Below, one piece after another: positions 8,441 to 17,211 of a stretch of DNA of 64,000 nucleotides. Location of the stretch: the NCBI GenBank assembly GCA_021731405.1, contig JAKFXN010000005.1:185469-249468 (forward strand). Direction: 5' to 3'. Each line of letters opens with the position of its first letter. The stretch's first letter is position 1. This DNA comes from Candidatus Parcubacteria bacterium. GTDB taxonomy: Bacteria; Patescibacteria; Paceibacteria; UBA9973; UBA918. A program made the translations under genes and the position numbers. A model generated the notes under the pieces. The model was not told the DNA's origin and made no database searches. It saw nothing but the letters and a program-made list of their open reading frames with translations.

Positions 8441-9127
8441 TTACAAATGATAAATAACATCTTTGCGCTCCACTACCACTTCCCACTTCATGCGTTTTGC
8501 ATGCGCATAGAGCGCTTGGTTTGGGTTAAAGCAAATCGGATGCTCTACCGCTTCAAGAAGTGGGATATCACCTTCAGTATCACCTACCGCAATTGAGTCC
8601 TTGAGAGTAAGTTCAGGATTATGATCAAAAACACGCTTCACAATGTTGGCCTTATTTTTTATCCAATGTTCATCTATGACTGCTCCTGTGAAGCGGTCTT
8701 GTGGACCAATCTCATAGAGTCGGCCGTACACTTTATCAAAACCATATTGAGTACAAAAATCATCAAGTACCGTTTTAGGTGACTGCGAGATAGCGATGAT
8801 ATGGTAGTCATCAGCCTTTAAATCTTTTATCAAATCACGGGTATAACGATATACTCGACGCCGCTGCACGGCCACCACTTGCCGTCCGACATCTGCCATA
8901 TCGCCATAATGTACACCTTGGAGATGTTCTCGAAATGTTTTTACTACTGCATCAATATACGCTTCATAATCACCCTCGCGATTCCACCACGCCTCATGCG
9001 CTTCTCTAAATTCTTCTTGTGCTTCAACTGGAAAATGTCCGGCCTTGATAAGAGAATCGACAAGCTCAATAAGTAAACTTGAACGAAAGACCGTTCCGTC
9101 AATATCAAAGAAAGCTACCTTTTGCAT
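8441..9127 (-). CDS. HAD-IB family phosphatase (SerB-like)
   Basis: A 228-residue cytosolic hydrolase with all four HAD motifs: DIDGT with nucleophile D8 and D10, SQS near 115, the lysine in NKANIVKR, and GDTEGD. The helical cap between motifs I and II is typical of subclass IB (phosphoserine phosphatase and relatives), but the substrate is not determined. ATG 9127 follows a TACACT -10 box (9134-9139) by 6 nt, which suggests a leaderless message. It is followed by the MutY-like gene after 11 nt. Confidence 0.85.
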   Translation of the reverse strand: MQKVAFFDIDGTVFRSSLLIELVDSLIKAGHFPVEAQEEFREAHEAWWNREGDYEAYIDAVVKTFREHLQGVHYGDMADVGRQVVAVQRRRVYRYTRDLIKDLKADDYHIIAISQSPKTVLDDFCTQYGFDKVYGRLYEIGPQDRFTGAVIDEHWIKNKANIVKRVFDHNPELTLKDSIAVGDTEGDIPLLEAVEHPICFNPNQALYAHAKRMKWEVVVERKDVIYHL

Positions 9128-9150
9128 GTAGTAAGTGTATCAAAAAAAGG

Positions 9151-9178
9151 AAAGGCCTGCTCAAAAAAGCAGGCCTTT
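9151..9178 (-). terminator. Intrinsic terminator, minus strand
   Basis: Two perfect 10-nt arms, AAAGGCCTGC and GCAGGCCTTT, have an 8-nt loop. On the minus strand they are followed by a U-rich tract (complement of 9142-9148). It ends transcription coming from 9440-10282, some 260 nt beyond that gene's stop, just before the HAD promoter. Confidence 0.85.
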
Positions 9179-9439
9179 GCTACATACAACAATGAAAGAA
9201 CAGACGAATTAGTTGGTCAACCTCATGATGTACACCCTATAGTGCAGTATACTCAATTTCCGCGGATGCACCCACTGGTACACCTATCAGGTACGCTTGA
9301 ACGCCATGAAACGGGGGATCCAAACAACCCTCAAAATGTCCGCAAGCAGATGCTCAGATCTGAGATCTGGTATAAAGCGACAGGGATAATCGAGGTCGAC
9401 CACTTACGATGGTACCTCATTCTAAAAAACCTGCAAGTG
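9179..9439. other. Non-coding stretch between gene 9440-10282 and its terminator
   Basis: About 260 nt lie between a stop codon and a good terminator, so this is a long 3' UTR, a small RNA, or a decayed gene. A plus-strand frame crosses it but would have to read through the terminator hairpin and resembles nothing. On the minus strand a 47-codon frame from ATG 9474 has an AAAGGAGG sequence before it, but that sequence is part of the codons of the upstream gene. I cannot support a protein here. Confidence 0.4.
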
Positions 9440-10282
9440 CTACTGAATAGCAATCCAAACAGGGCGTAGTTCATGCCAAACCTCCTTTGTGAGCACCTCT
9501 TCTTTGTACTCACCCTCTATCATTCTTCCCATACCCTCAATCACAATTGAATCATCAACATGGACCGCTTTGGTGTATCCTAAAAACCCACTGCCGTCAG
9601 CTTTTGTGTATTCAAAAACCGCCCCTGTCTTTGGCATGATGCCAATCTGAATTCCCATCTGACCCTTAAGCAGATTTTGCCACTGCCCAGCAAGGCGTGG
9701 TCTTGTACTCTTCCACACAATACTACGACCAGCCAAAAGCAGCCGGTACATTACAAACTCTACCCCTAAAAGCGGCATACATAGCTCAGTGGTAAAAAAT
9801 TCATCGCGTATCAAGCGTCGAACTTTTTTGGTATCAGGATGATTGGCAGAATATATTTCACCAGTATGAAACTCAGCAAAAATCTCATCTTTGTGAGTCG
9901 TCAATTCGTCTTTCAAAATAAATAGCGTGCTGCCGTCGTTTGCAACCCGCGCAAAGCGACCTTCGTATCCAAGCACCGTAACCGCTGTCGCATACGGAAA
10001 AGATTTTACCACCCCGTCAAACGTCCAGACCGGACGATGAAACGCTTTTGCTTCGGTGGTTAGTATGTACGCTGTATCTCCATAGAGACCATCCACATTT
10101 GTCTGCGGTGGATTTAGAAAAACTTGTTTTTCTGGAGCCGCGATAAGTGGCGTGTTTTGTGCGACATTCTCTTTGCGCGGAGTCTCTAAAGTAAGAGCTG
10201 TCTCATTTACTATTTCTTTTGACTCTTGGCTCCACAAAAAGTCCCATAAGTCATTTAGTACAGCGATGATAGTTGCAGTCAT
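9440..10282 (-). CDS. Hypothetical protein with SH3-like and CHAP-like regions
   Basis: A 280-residue protein not firmly assigned. Residues about 85-130 look like a bacterial SH3 domain (FPYATAVTVLGYEGRFARV). The C-terminal part, about 180-280, has the spacing of a CHAP amidase fold: RLAGQWQNLL resembles the WGNA-W motif, MPKTGAVFEY the PxxGDI strand, and AVHVDDSIVIEGM the histidine/ExN region. A catalytic cysteine is not convincingly placed, so if the fold is right the enzyme may be inactive or divergent. No signal peptide is visible. It follows the surface-protein gene 10319-11419 on the same strand, 36 nt downstream, and its transcript probably ends at 9151. Confidence 0.5.
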   Translation of the reverse strand: MTATIIAVLNDLWDFLWSQESKEIVNETALTLETPRKENVAQNTPLIAAPEKQVFLNPPQTNVDGLYGDTAYILTTEAKAFHRPVWTFDGVVKSFPYATAVTVLGYEGRFARVANDGSTLFILKDELTTHKDEIFAEFHTGEIYSANHPDTKKVRRLIRDEFFTTELCMPLLGVEFVMYRLLLAGRSIVWKSTRPRLAGQWQNLLKGQMGIQIGIMPKTGAVFEYTKADGSGFLGYTKAVHVDDSIVIEGMGRMIEGEYKEEVLTKEVWHELRPVWIAIQ

Positions 10283-10318
10283 ACAGTGATTCAGTCAATG
10301 ACGCGAATAAAGGTTTGA

Positions 10319-11419
10319 TTACGAAAAACGGATCAAGCGGTATACGTGAGTAGATAGTGCCCCAAGAGTAACAAAGAAAGCGGCGAGAAGGACCACTGGG
10401 CCCAAGAGTGGGACAAACAGCAGCGCCATTACCATGGCAGTTCCAAGGACGATATATGGAATTGAGACACTTGGTGTCTTGGTAGAAAGCTTTGCGATGT
10501 ATGCTCCAACGGTAATACCAAGGATCGTGAGAGTAACAAAAATAAGGACAAAATAAGAAAAGAGAAGTGTCACACCAAGCAAACTACCAAGGGTACTCAT
10601 AAGTAAGATACCGACTGCTATTGGTACGAGGAAGAAAATTCCAAAACCAATGAGCATGCTACGGAGAGTGTGTTCTCCAGTATGAATCACTACTTTATTA
10701 AGAAGCCGTCTAAAGAACAAGAACCACACCAGAGCGGCGAATAGTACGACAAGAAGCGGAATCATCACTGTCCGCACACCATCTACCTCTGCCAGCACGG
10801 GATCGTTTTTAACCACCGCTCCGGCTACTCGAGCGTTTTGAGCACGCACAATCTCGACACCACTGGTGTACTTTATGAGTCCAGCCACATCTGCTCGTTC
10901 ACCAAGTGTGAGACCGGCAGTTTTGATGTCGATGTCGCCGCCAACTGTTCCGTCTACTCGTATCTTTTCACTTGTACCAAAAATTGATTTACCAACAGTA
11001 CCGGCAATCTCAGCGTTTGTGCCAAAGAAAATAATGTCTCCTGCCACGTTTGCTGTAGATAAAACCGTCAGACTTCCCGCTACTACCACCAAGTCCCCAA
11101 GTACTTCACCGGCCACTGTCACTTCGCCAGCTACAATGCGAACATCATCTCCAATCACTCCATCAATGTCTACGCCGCCTGCCAAAGCAGACAAATCCGA
11201 ACCTACTCGCCCATTAACTGTTACGTTGGTACCGGCCACCAGTAAGTCCCCTGTCACTTCTCCAGAGACGGCAATTGCATTGCTGAGACCATAAAAATCA
11301 CCTTCCACTGCTTGTTCAGCTGAAATAGTTACCGATTCGCCAGTACGAAGCACAGAAGAAGCAAAGACCATCCCCGGTAAAGCAAAGACGGTAACAATGA
11401 GTAGCGAAAGTCGTAACAT
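10319..11419 (-). CDS. Polymer-forming (bactofilin-like) repeat protein with C-terminal membrane domain
   Basis: A 366-residue envelope protein. A signal peptide (about 1-20, ending MVFASS) is followed by short hydrophobic/glycine repeats of the type GEVTGDLLVAGTNVTVNG through about residue 205. These are the pattern of a right-handed beta-helix related to bactofilin/polymer-forming cytoskeletal domains (DUF583). At least four transmembrane helices fill residues 215-360. Proteins with an extracytoplasmic beta-helix on a four-helix membrane base are common in Patescibacteria; their role is unknown, possibly cell-surface scaffolding. The gene is divergent from the permease at 11543, with a small palindrome in between. 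Confidence 0.75.
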   Translation of the reverse strand: MLRLSLLIVTVFALPGMVFASSVLRTGESVTISAEQAVEGDFYGLSNAIAVSGEVTGDLLVAGTNVTVNGRVGSDLSALAGGVDIDGVIGDDVRIVAGEVTVAGEVLGDLVVVAGSLTVLSTANVAGDIIFFGTNAEIAGTVGKSIFGTSEKIRVDGTVGGDIDIKTAGLTLGERADVAGLIKYTSGVEIVRAQNARVAGAVVKNDPVLAEVDGVRTVMIPLLVVLFAALVWFLFFRRLLNKVVIHTGEHTLRSMLIGFGIFFLVPIAVGILLMSTLGSLLGVTLLFSYFVLIFVTLTILGITVGAYIAKLSTKTPSVSIPYIVLGTAMVMALLFVPLLGPVVLLAAFFVTLGALSTHVYRLIRFS

Positions 11420-11465
11420 GATTAATTAGATAAAATTAAATTGTTTACTATGCACTGGAAACCCA

Positions 11466-11486
11466 AACACTAGCCAAGCTAGTGTT
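11466..11486. repeat. Perfect 9-bp palindrome in a divergent promoter region
   Basis: AACACTAGC and GCTAGTGTT are separated by CAA, between the divergent genes 10319-11419 and 11543-13336. The position and the short spacer fit an operator for a dimeric regulator; no T-run is present, so it is not a terminator. No regulator gene is adjacent. Confidence 0.45.
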
Positions 11487-11542
11487 ATAGTACATAGGTA
11501 TTAGAGCTATAGTATAGCACATGTAACGTATCCGAGTATTTT

Positions 11543-13336
11543 ATGCCCGCTTTTCTTTCTGACCCAATGATGATTGAGCAAATCACGGTTTTAATCATCC
11601 TTGGTGTCTCTTTAATTCTCTTTGTCCAAGACCGGTGGCGCTATGACGTAGTCTCACTTCTTATCCTCCTGTCGCTCATCCTTATTGGATCACTGTCATA
11701 CCAGACCGCCTTTTCAAACTTCGGCCATCCAGCCATTGTCATCGTCGCGTCCATGTTTGTCATGGCGCGTGCCCTTACCCAATCAGGTATTGTCGACAGT
11801 ATTGTTGGTAGACTAACTTTTCTCCATACAAGACCAATCTACGCGCTCGCTGTCTTGGTTATTTTGTGTACCTTTATTTCCGCCTTCGTAAATAACGTTG
11901 GTGCACTAGTGATGGTGATGCCGATTGCCATTTACCTCGCCAAAAAAAGCCACACTCCAATTTCACTTTTTTTACTACCGCTTGCGTTTGCGTCACACCT
12001 CGGTGGCTATCTCACCCTTATTGGTACACCACGCAATATCCTCATTTCAGATTTTCGGGAACAAGCACTTGGTGTCCCCTATCAAATGTTTGATTTTTTC
12101 CATGTCGGTGTATTTATCGCTATCAGTGGAGTTCTCTTTCTGATTTTTATTGGCTGGAGAATTATTCCGATACGAAACAAAGAAACTGAAAGTGATGCTC
12201 CAATTCGCATCTACACTACCGAAGTAATAGTGGCCGAAAAAGCAAAGATAACAAAACTCACTATTGAAAAGATGGAGGCAGCAGTAAATAAAACTATCAC
12301 GGTAGTAGGTTTATTAACTGAGGTAGGCACTATCATTCCACTTGAACCTTCTTATAAACCACAAGCGTTCGACACTCTACTACTGCGAGGTGACGCTGAG
12401 GCACTCACTCAGTTTGTTGAGAAGTATGACCTAGAGCTTACAGGTCTGCGCGCTATTGAGAGCCACATCGCAAGCGATGACGAATATCGCACCGTTGAAG
12501 CAGTGGTTACACCATACGCTACTATTCTGGCCAAAAGTTGGAACAACATCATGCTCCAGGATCGATTTGGCGTAAACTTCATTGCGCTAGCGAGGCGTAA
12601 CTTCACACCTTCAAAACCACTTTCTGATACACCACTGGCATCTGGAGACATTCTGATGCTTCAAGGACGAGTCGCTTCAATCAAGCAGACTCTCTCGAGT
12701 ATGAACTGCATGATGGTCACCGATGAAGCGCCTACCTTAGGGCGTACACGAACCATGATAGGCACACTGGTGGTCTTTTTTGGTGCCATCATTCTTGCGA
12801 CATTAGAAATATTTCCCGTCTCGCTCGTACTGCTTGCTGGTGCTGTCATCATGATTTTGACAAACATGATCTCGATCAAGCAGGCGTATCAAAGTATCGA
12901 CGTCGCCGTACTTATGCTTCTGGCGGGTATGATATCGCTTGGAGACGCAATTCAATCAAGTGGTGCTGACGAGACGCTGGCGAATCTCCTTCTTTCTTTA
13001 AATGGCCATGTCGGACCTGTTACCATGCTTATCGTAGTTCTCGTCGCGACCGCGGTCTTGTCTGACTTTATGAACACCACTGCAGCGCTCGTCGTCATGG
13101 CTCCAATCGCTATTACGGTTGCTCAAACGATTGGTGTGTCGGTCGACCCATTCTTGATGATTGTTGCTATCGGAGCTTCGTCTTCATACATCACTCCAAT
13201 CGGACATGAATCAAATGCGCTGGTGATGCATCAAGGGGGCTACAAATTTACCGACTATATCCGGGTAGGACTACCGCTTGAGGTAATCGAATTTACCGTC
13301 AGTATTCCACTGGTACTCTACTTCTGGCCACTCTAG
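11543..13336 (+). CDS. SLC13/DASS-family permease with two TrkA-C (RCK_C) domains
   Basis: A 597-residue membrane transporter of the CitT/SLC13-like superfamily (sodium-coupled sulfate, phosphate or dicarboxylate uptake). N-terminal helices (about 10-210) include the conserved NNVGALVMVMPIAI and LIGTPRNILISDF loops. Residues about 220-395 hold two soluble RCK_C-type domains (VVGLLTEVGTIIPLEPSY; the second ends GDILMLQGR), which usually bind a regulatory ligand. The second helical half repeats the motif as MNTTAALVVMAPIAI and SYITPIGHESNAL. The layout is typical of bacterial permeases annotated as SLC13/TrkA-C. The substrate is not certain. Confidence 0.87.
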   Translation: MPAFLSDPMMIEQITVLIILGVSLILFVQDRWRYDVVSLLILLSLILIGSLSYQTAFSNFGHPAIVIVASMFVMARALTQSGIVDSIVGRLTFLHTRPIYALAVLVILCTFISAFVNNVGALVMVMPIAIYLAKKSHTPISLFLLPLAFASHLGGYLTLIGTPRNILISDFREQALGVPYQMFDFFHVGVFIAISGVLFLIFIGWRIIPIRNKETESDAPIRIYTTEVIVAEKAKITKLTIEKMEAAVNKTITVVGLLTEVGTIIPLEPSYKPQAFDTLLLRGDAEALTQFVEKYDLELTGLRAIESHIASDDEYRTVEAVVTPYATILAKSWNNIMLQDRFGVNFIALARRNFTPSKPLSDTPLASGDILMLQGRVASIKQTLSSMNCMMVTDEAPTLGRTRTMIGTLVVFFGAIILATLEIFPVSLVLLAGAVIMILTNMISIKQAYQSIDVAVLMLLAGMISLGDAIQSSGADETLANLLLSLNGHVGPVTMLIVVLVATAVLSDFMNTTAALVVMAPIAITVAQTIGVSVDPFLMIVAIGASSSYITPIGHESNALVMHQGGYKFTDYIRVGLPLEVIEFTVSIPLVLYFWPL

Positions 13337-13344
13337 AAACGCTC

Positions 13345-13437
13345 TTAGTTTAAAGTTTGAATATAAAAAAACACCGCCACAAATGAGGTAATGGCTACCG
13401 CCATACAGATACCGGTAGTAATCAAAAACTTTTTCAT
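13345..13437 (-). CDS. 30-residue single-span membrane protein
   Basis: Very small gene: ATG 13437 to TAA 13345-13347. The product begins MKKFLITTGI and is essentially one transmembrane helix with a basic N-terminus and a short polar end. The start codon overlaps the stop of the preceding small gene in an ATGA arrangement, which points to translational coupling. It is the last gene of the minus-strand operon beginning at 17145. Its role is unknown. Support is positional rather than by homology. Confidence 0.5.
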   Translation of the reverse strand: MKKFLITTGICMAVAITSFVAVFFYIQTLN

Positions 13438-13613
13438 GGTCTAACTGCTACGTACTCGATTGGAGTTTGCAGTACGGTGATAAGCATCACTGCCAGTACC
13501 AGCAAAAAAAGTGCAGCTGAAAAAAGCGCCAATCTGGGTCTCGAAAGCTCAAGCTCACCAGTGTGCCAGTCGCGCACATACAGAAATGAAAAAACAAAAC
13601 GCCAGAATGTCAT
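13434..13613 (-). CDS. 59-residue membrane protein of unknown function
   Basis: ATG 13613 to TGA 13434-13436. It starts 5 nt after the stop of 13619-13945 and ends in a 4-nt overlap with the next small gene. The product has an aromatic N-terminus (MTFWRFVFSFLYVRDW), a polar middle and one clear transmembrane segment at about 30-49. Tight spacing on both sides supports it as a real gene of the glycosidase operon. I do not recognise a family. Confidence 0.6.
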   Translation of the reverse strand: MTFWRFVFSFLYVRDWHTGELELSRPRLALFSAALFLLVLAVMLITVLQTPIEYVAVRP

Positions 13614-13618
13614 ATAAG

Positions 13619-13945
13619 TTAACCTAATTTCTTATATAGTGTACCAGTAAAAACGAGGATACTCATCCCAATAAGCAAAATAAGCATTGGTGACTCTTCA
13701 AGAATTTTATACTGTAGCAAAATTTGTTCTAATCCTAAAACAGTAGCTGAAACTCCGAAGGTGACCAACAATGAAAAAAGTACTGGGAAACGACGAAAGA
13801 TAGTCTTCCGCACCGGCGTCACATACCCATCCACTGTTTTGGTAAATTCAGTCGTACTGGTCTCTACCACCTCAAAAGCTGAGCTGGTTTCTTTTGTAAA
13901 GAGACTTTGAAACTTTCGAGCAATACTAGTGAGTACGGGCATCAT
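13619..13945 (-). CDS. 108-residue membrane protein of unknown function
   Basis: A soluble N-terminal half with several Thr/Ser residues (about 1-45), then two transmembrane helices (about 50-72 and 82-102). It lies 12 nt downstream of the membrane-anchored glycosidase 13958-14977 and 5 nt upstream of the next small membrane gene. It is therefore part of the six-gene operon headed by the GH1 gene. No family is recognised; a small envelope accessory protein is the most that can be said. Confidence 0.65.
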   Translation of the reverse strand: MMPVLTSIARKFQSLFTKETSSAFEVVETSTTEFTKTVDGYVTPVRKTIFRRFPVLFSLLVTFGVSATVLGLEQILLQYKILEESPMLILLIGMSILVFTGTLYKKLG

Positions 13946-13957
13946 AGGTATTTTATT

Positions 13958-14977
13958 TTAAGAGCCTGAACTGATCGAAGCAGGAAAAAGTGTCTTTCCT
14001 TTCTCCCACATTTCAGGATGATTATTTTTTGTGAGCCAGTACCACCACTCCGCTCCCCACAAATATTGTCGCTCATAGCGTGTTTCTTTTGCATATCCCA
14101 AGATATCGTCAAACTTTACTGGATCCATGCGTGAAAACTGCACTTCAAGCGGTACGGTTGTAATGGGCGCCACGAGCCACGGCTCAGCCGAAAGCTCAAT
14201 CAAAAACGTCGGCTTTTCGCCATAGATAAGGGCCAAGAAATTTTCTTTCACCCGATACACAAAAGCAGGTAGCAATGTTCTAAACTGTCCAATTTCTGGA
14301 TTCCAAAAATGCACGTACACACTCGTACCAAAAATGTCGCCGCGACTATACGCGCCGTACCACAGACCCAAGTTTCCACTATCGGTTACAATAACCTGCC
14401 GTGTTGGGTCTAGCTTGCGTACGAGCTCAATTTCACTATCTAGAAAGTCAGTATCGAGGCGACCACAGTGCTCAAACGCAAATACCTCTAAGAAGGGTTC
14501 GTTTTCAACCTGCCAATACTTTACTGCACTACTTCCCTTGTATCGTTCTATCACCGCAGTCATGTACGCCATCTGGCTTTCATTGCGCGCTTCGTCACTG
14601 ATTTCACGAGCCCATTCTGGCACATGACACTCCGGCCAACGGGGTAGTCTTCTTCCCAGCGCCAAAATGACCTCAGCCCCCACACTCTCGGCTTTTTCTA
14701 TTTGATAATCGAGCTCGGCGAAATTGTAGGTGCCTGCTTCAGGTTCTACCATTGGCCAATGAGCGGCCAAACGAAGATGCCTTACTCCTAAGTCATCAAT
14801 GATAGCGTTGTAGGTCTCCTGCCAATCAAGCCCAAGCTCACGCGCATACATGGTATTAAAAGACATTCCATACACAATCTGCTCCGGAATTGGCTTTTGC
14901 GCAAAAAACACTATTACAAGCACAAGTAAAACGAGTTTTACAAAGAGTGCTATAAGAATTATTTTCCACCAAGCCAT
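13958..14977 (-). CDS. Membrane-anchored clan GH-A glycoside hydrolase
   Basis: A 339-residue protein with an N-terminal signal anchor (about 5-26) and an extracytoplasmic TIM-barrel of clan GH-A type. WQVENEP places the acid/base glutamate at E160. FLIELSAEPW carries the nucleophile candidate (E261, or E265). Early strands show RLAAHWPMVEPEAG, as in GH39/GH42/GH5-like enzymes; I cannot fix the family. It lies between a DMT-like transporter (2 nt upstream) and small membrane proteins. With the cytosolic-looking GH1 enzyme at the head of the operon, this suggests outside trimming of a glycan and uptake or export of the product. Confidence 0.78.
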   Translation of the reverse strand: MAWWKIILIALFVKLVLLVLVIVFFAQKPIPEQIVYGMSFNTMYARELGLDWQETYNAIIDDLGVRHLRLAAHWPMVEPEAGTYNFAELDYQIEKAESVGAEVILALGRRLPRWPECHVPEWAREISDEARNESQMAYMTAVIERYKGSSAVKYWQVENEPFLEVFAFEHCGRLDTDFLDSEIELVRKLDPTRQVIVTDSGNLGLWYGAYSRGDIFGTSVYVHFWNPEIGQFRTLLPAFVYRVKENFLALIYGEKPTFLIELSAEPWLVAPITTVPLEVQFSRMDPVKFDDILGYAKETRYERQYLWGAEWWYWLTKNNHPEMWEKGKTLFPASISSGS

Positions 14978-14979
14978 AT

Positions 14980-15912
14980 TTATAAGAAAAGAATAAAGTA
15001 ACCAACTGTAATGACCGCTACATAGAGCACTCGTCTCAATACTTCTTTTGGTCGTGCCTCATGTCGCACAATCGCATCAGGTAAGAGCGCGCCAAAAGCA
15101 ATTGTCACTGCCAAGATAAACACAAACTTAAGCCCATCAAGAGCTTGCACTACTGCTACATCTCCTAAGTCTGTTGCTTTGAGTAGCAAGAAGGCCGCTA
15201 CGCCCGCCAATACTTTGGTAACAATAACAATGAGACCGGTTTTTTTACTGGTCTTTTTGGTTTGTTCGGTAATTTTATCAAAGTACGCAGGAATCATAAG
15301 AAGCGACAGGGCAAAGACCACAAAGCTGATGCGTGACCAAAAGAAGCCGTCATCAAAGCTTGTCTCCATAAACAACCCTTTCATAGCGATGAAGTGCAGC
15401 GCAAAAAAGATACCACTATGTAGCAGGTTCAAAATAATACTTCGATGCGGCATAGTCTGAGCCACTAGGAGCGTACCGAGTGAAAGCACAATCACGCCCC
15501 ACATAAAATTGGCAGAAAATGGCGTATTCAAGAATAGGTGACTCATCCCAAACGTAGAGAGCGCTGAGACTGCCCCAATAACAGGCATCACGTTTACCGC
15601 CTCTGCATGCTTGAGTGCCTCATACATGGACACCAGCGCCATAAAGAAGGTATAGGCAGCCAAGAACGACATTCCAATCACTTGAATGGTTGGGCTTTCA
15701 ATATTGGCAAAAGAAGGAACGCCTATAGTAGAGAGGCCTGGTATAAAACCAATGAAATAGATGACAACCCAAAAACCAGTAAGTAAGCAAGAGTAAAAGG
15801 CGTACACAAAAGGCCTTGGGAGAGCCTTTTCGTCAGTAACTATGTACTTATCAAGAAAAGCGACGACAGCATTAATGAGCTGTCCAACAGTTGCTAAAAA
15901 TAGCCATGACAT
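14980..15912 (-). CDS. DMT/EamA-type transporter
   Basis: A 310-residue protein with about ten hydrophobic helices in two similar halves, the layout of the drug/metabolite transporter (EamA-like) superfamily. Small-residue-rich helices such as VMPVIGAVSALSTFGMSHLF are typical. It lies between two glycosidase genes, 6 nt after the GH1 gene and 2 nt before the membrane-anchored enzyme, so a sugar, nucleotide-sugar or glycoside is a reasonable substrate guess, though only from context. A TAGAAT sequence about 8 nt before ATG 15912 could be an extra internal promoter. Confidence 0.75.
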   Translation of the reverse strand: MSWLFLATVGQLINAVVAFLDKYIVTDEKALPRPFVYAFYSCLLTGFWVVIYFIGFIPGLSTIGVPSFANIESPTIQVIGMSFLAAYTFFMALVSMYEALKHAEAVNVMPVIGAVSALSTFGMSHLFLNTPFSANFMWGVIVLSLGTLLVAQTMPHRSIILNLLHSGIFFALHFIAMKGLFMETSFDDGFFWSRISFVVFALSLLMIPAYFDKITEQTKKTSKKTGLIVIVTKVLAGVAAFLLLKATDLGDVAVVQALDGLKFVFILAVTIAFGALLPDAIVRHEARPKEVLRRVLYVAVITVGYFILFL

Positions 15913-15918
15913 ATAGCT

Positions 15919-17145
15919 CTATTCTAACAGAGCGTTTGCCTCACATATTTTTTTATACACGTACGCTGAGGGTCGTATTGTTCGCTCTTGAGTTTCGTAA
16001 TTGATAGCGACCAAACCAAACCGCTTCTCATATCCTAGTGCTAATTCGTAGTTATCCAAAAGAGACCAATACATATGTCCTCGCACATCAACACCGTCTT
16101 GAATAGCGCACCACATTCCATCCACTTGTCTGGTAATATATCCTGCTCGCATCTTATCTTCAGCATCAGCTAATCCAGCCTCTGAAATGTAGATTGGTTT
16201 TTTGTGTTTCCAAAGATACTTCAAAGCAAACTCTATTCCTTCGGGATATATCTTCCAACCCATGTCACTGAGTTGGTACTTTTTTGTGTCGCCAAATTTT
16301 GTAGCTCGATAGTAGTTTAGACCAACAGAATCACATTTATCGATAACTCTATTCATCAAATATCCACTCTGGACATACCGGGCTATGCAGGCCAGTAGCA
16401 TATTGACGGGATTCGCGTTTGACTGAAATACCCTCACGTGTTTAACAATACTGACATTGATGTTTTGGTCTGTTTCTTTTATTTTATCGTACGCTAAATT
16501 GTGTGCTTTTATCAAATTATTAACCACTTTAAAATACGTAAGTATATTTTTATGAGAGGTAATTTGCGCTGATCGCCAAGTACCGTCAGGTTTGCCAAAT
16601 TTAAACCACAGCAACTGACCCCGCTTAAAAGGTGGCCACGCACCATATAACCAACCATGGCTAGCAAATACGTTTGGTTCATTAATGGTTGAGAAGTTGT
16701 GACACAAATCTGACAGATTCTTCACAACGTACGCGCTATAACGAGCAAACACCTCAGGGGCATCTTTACGTTCAAAGCCCCCCGACTGTGAGAACCAGAG
16801 CGGGAGTGTAAAATGCCAAATAGTAATAAACGGCTCTATGTTGCGCCTGCGAAGCGCCTCTAGTACTTTTCGATAATGATTGATAGCTTCCAAATCGAAC
16901 TTACCTTCCTCGGGCTCAATGCGCGCCCACTCAATCGAGAGGCGGTGAGCGTTATGACCAAGTAATTTTACTAAATCAAAATCGGCTTCATACCGATTAA
17001 AATGATCGGCCGCAATGCCAATCTTAGGCACAAGTCCTTTTTTAGCTGCTTCTTCCCAATCCATATTCTTTATTCCTCCCTCTACCTGAAAAGCAGATGT
17101 CGCCGCACCCCAGTAAAAACCATCCGGAAATTTTTTCTCTGTCAT
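15919..17145 (-). CDS. Family 1 glycoside hydrolase (beta-glucosidase-like)
   Basis: Retaining beta-glycosidase with a TIM barrel, 408 residues (the family is usually 440-480), with no signal peptide and therefore probably cytosolic. The N-terminus FYWGAATSAFQVEGG is the GH1 signature. TINEPN places the acid/base at E156, and YISEAG places the nucleophile at E322 (usually I/VTENG). The late GHMYWSLLDNYELALGY motif, which lines the sugar site, is also present. The usual NG after the nucleophile is AG. It heads a six-gene operon; TATACT (17157-17162) lies 11 nt before ATG 17145. Confidence 0.92.
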   Translation of the reverse strand: MTEKKFPDGFYWGAATSAFQVEGGIKNMDWEEAAKKGLVPKIGIAADHFNRYEADFDLVKLLGHNAHRLSIEWARIEPEEGKFDLEAINHYRKVLEALRRRNIEPFITIWHFTLPLWFSQSGGFERKDAPEVFARYSAYVVKNLSDLCHNFSTINEPNVFASHGWLYGAWPPFKRGQLLWFKFGKPDGTWRSAQITSHKNILTYFKVVNNLIKAHNLAYDKIKETDQNINVSIVKHVRVFQSNANPVNMLLACIARYVQSGYLMNRVIDKCDSVGLNYYRATKFGDTKKYQLSDMGWKIYPEGIEFALKYLWKHKKPIYISEAGLADAEDKMRAGYITRQVDGMWCAIQDGVDVRGHMYWSLLDNYELALGYEKRFGLVAINYETQERTIRPSAYVYKKICEANALLE

Positions 17146-17169
17146 ATGTGCCCATTAGTATAGCAAAGA

Positions 17170-17195
17170 AAAAGCCGCACCGAGGTGCAGCTTTT
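17170..17195 (-). terminator. Terminator of gene 17212-17772
   Basis: AAAAGC-GCAC and GTGC-GCTTTT arms, each with one bulged base, close a CGAG loop, with U-tracts on both sides. It lies 17 nt past the stop of 17212-17772 and just upstream of the GH1 promoter. Confidence 0.8.
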
Positions 17196-17211
17196 GAAGT
17201 GATTTAAGGGT

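Noticed and set aside
9122..9469. Plus-strand frame across the HAD start and terminator 9151-9178
   Set aside because: It would have to translate through the terminator hairpin and start inside the HAD gene; no similarity to any family.
9331..9474. 47-codon minus-strand frame from ATG 9474 with AAAGGAGG upstream
   Set aside because: The AAAGGAGG is part of the last codons of gene 9440-10282, the product has no recognisable features, and the frame ends well before the terminator.
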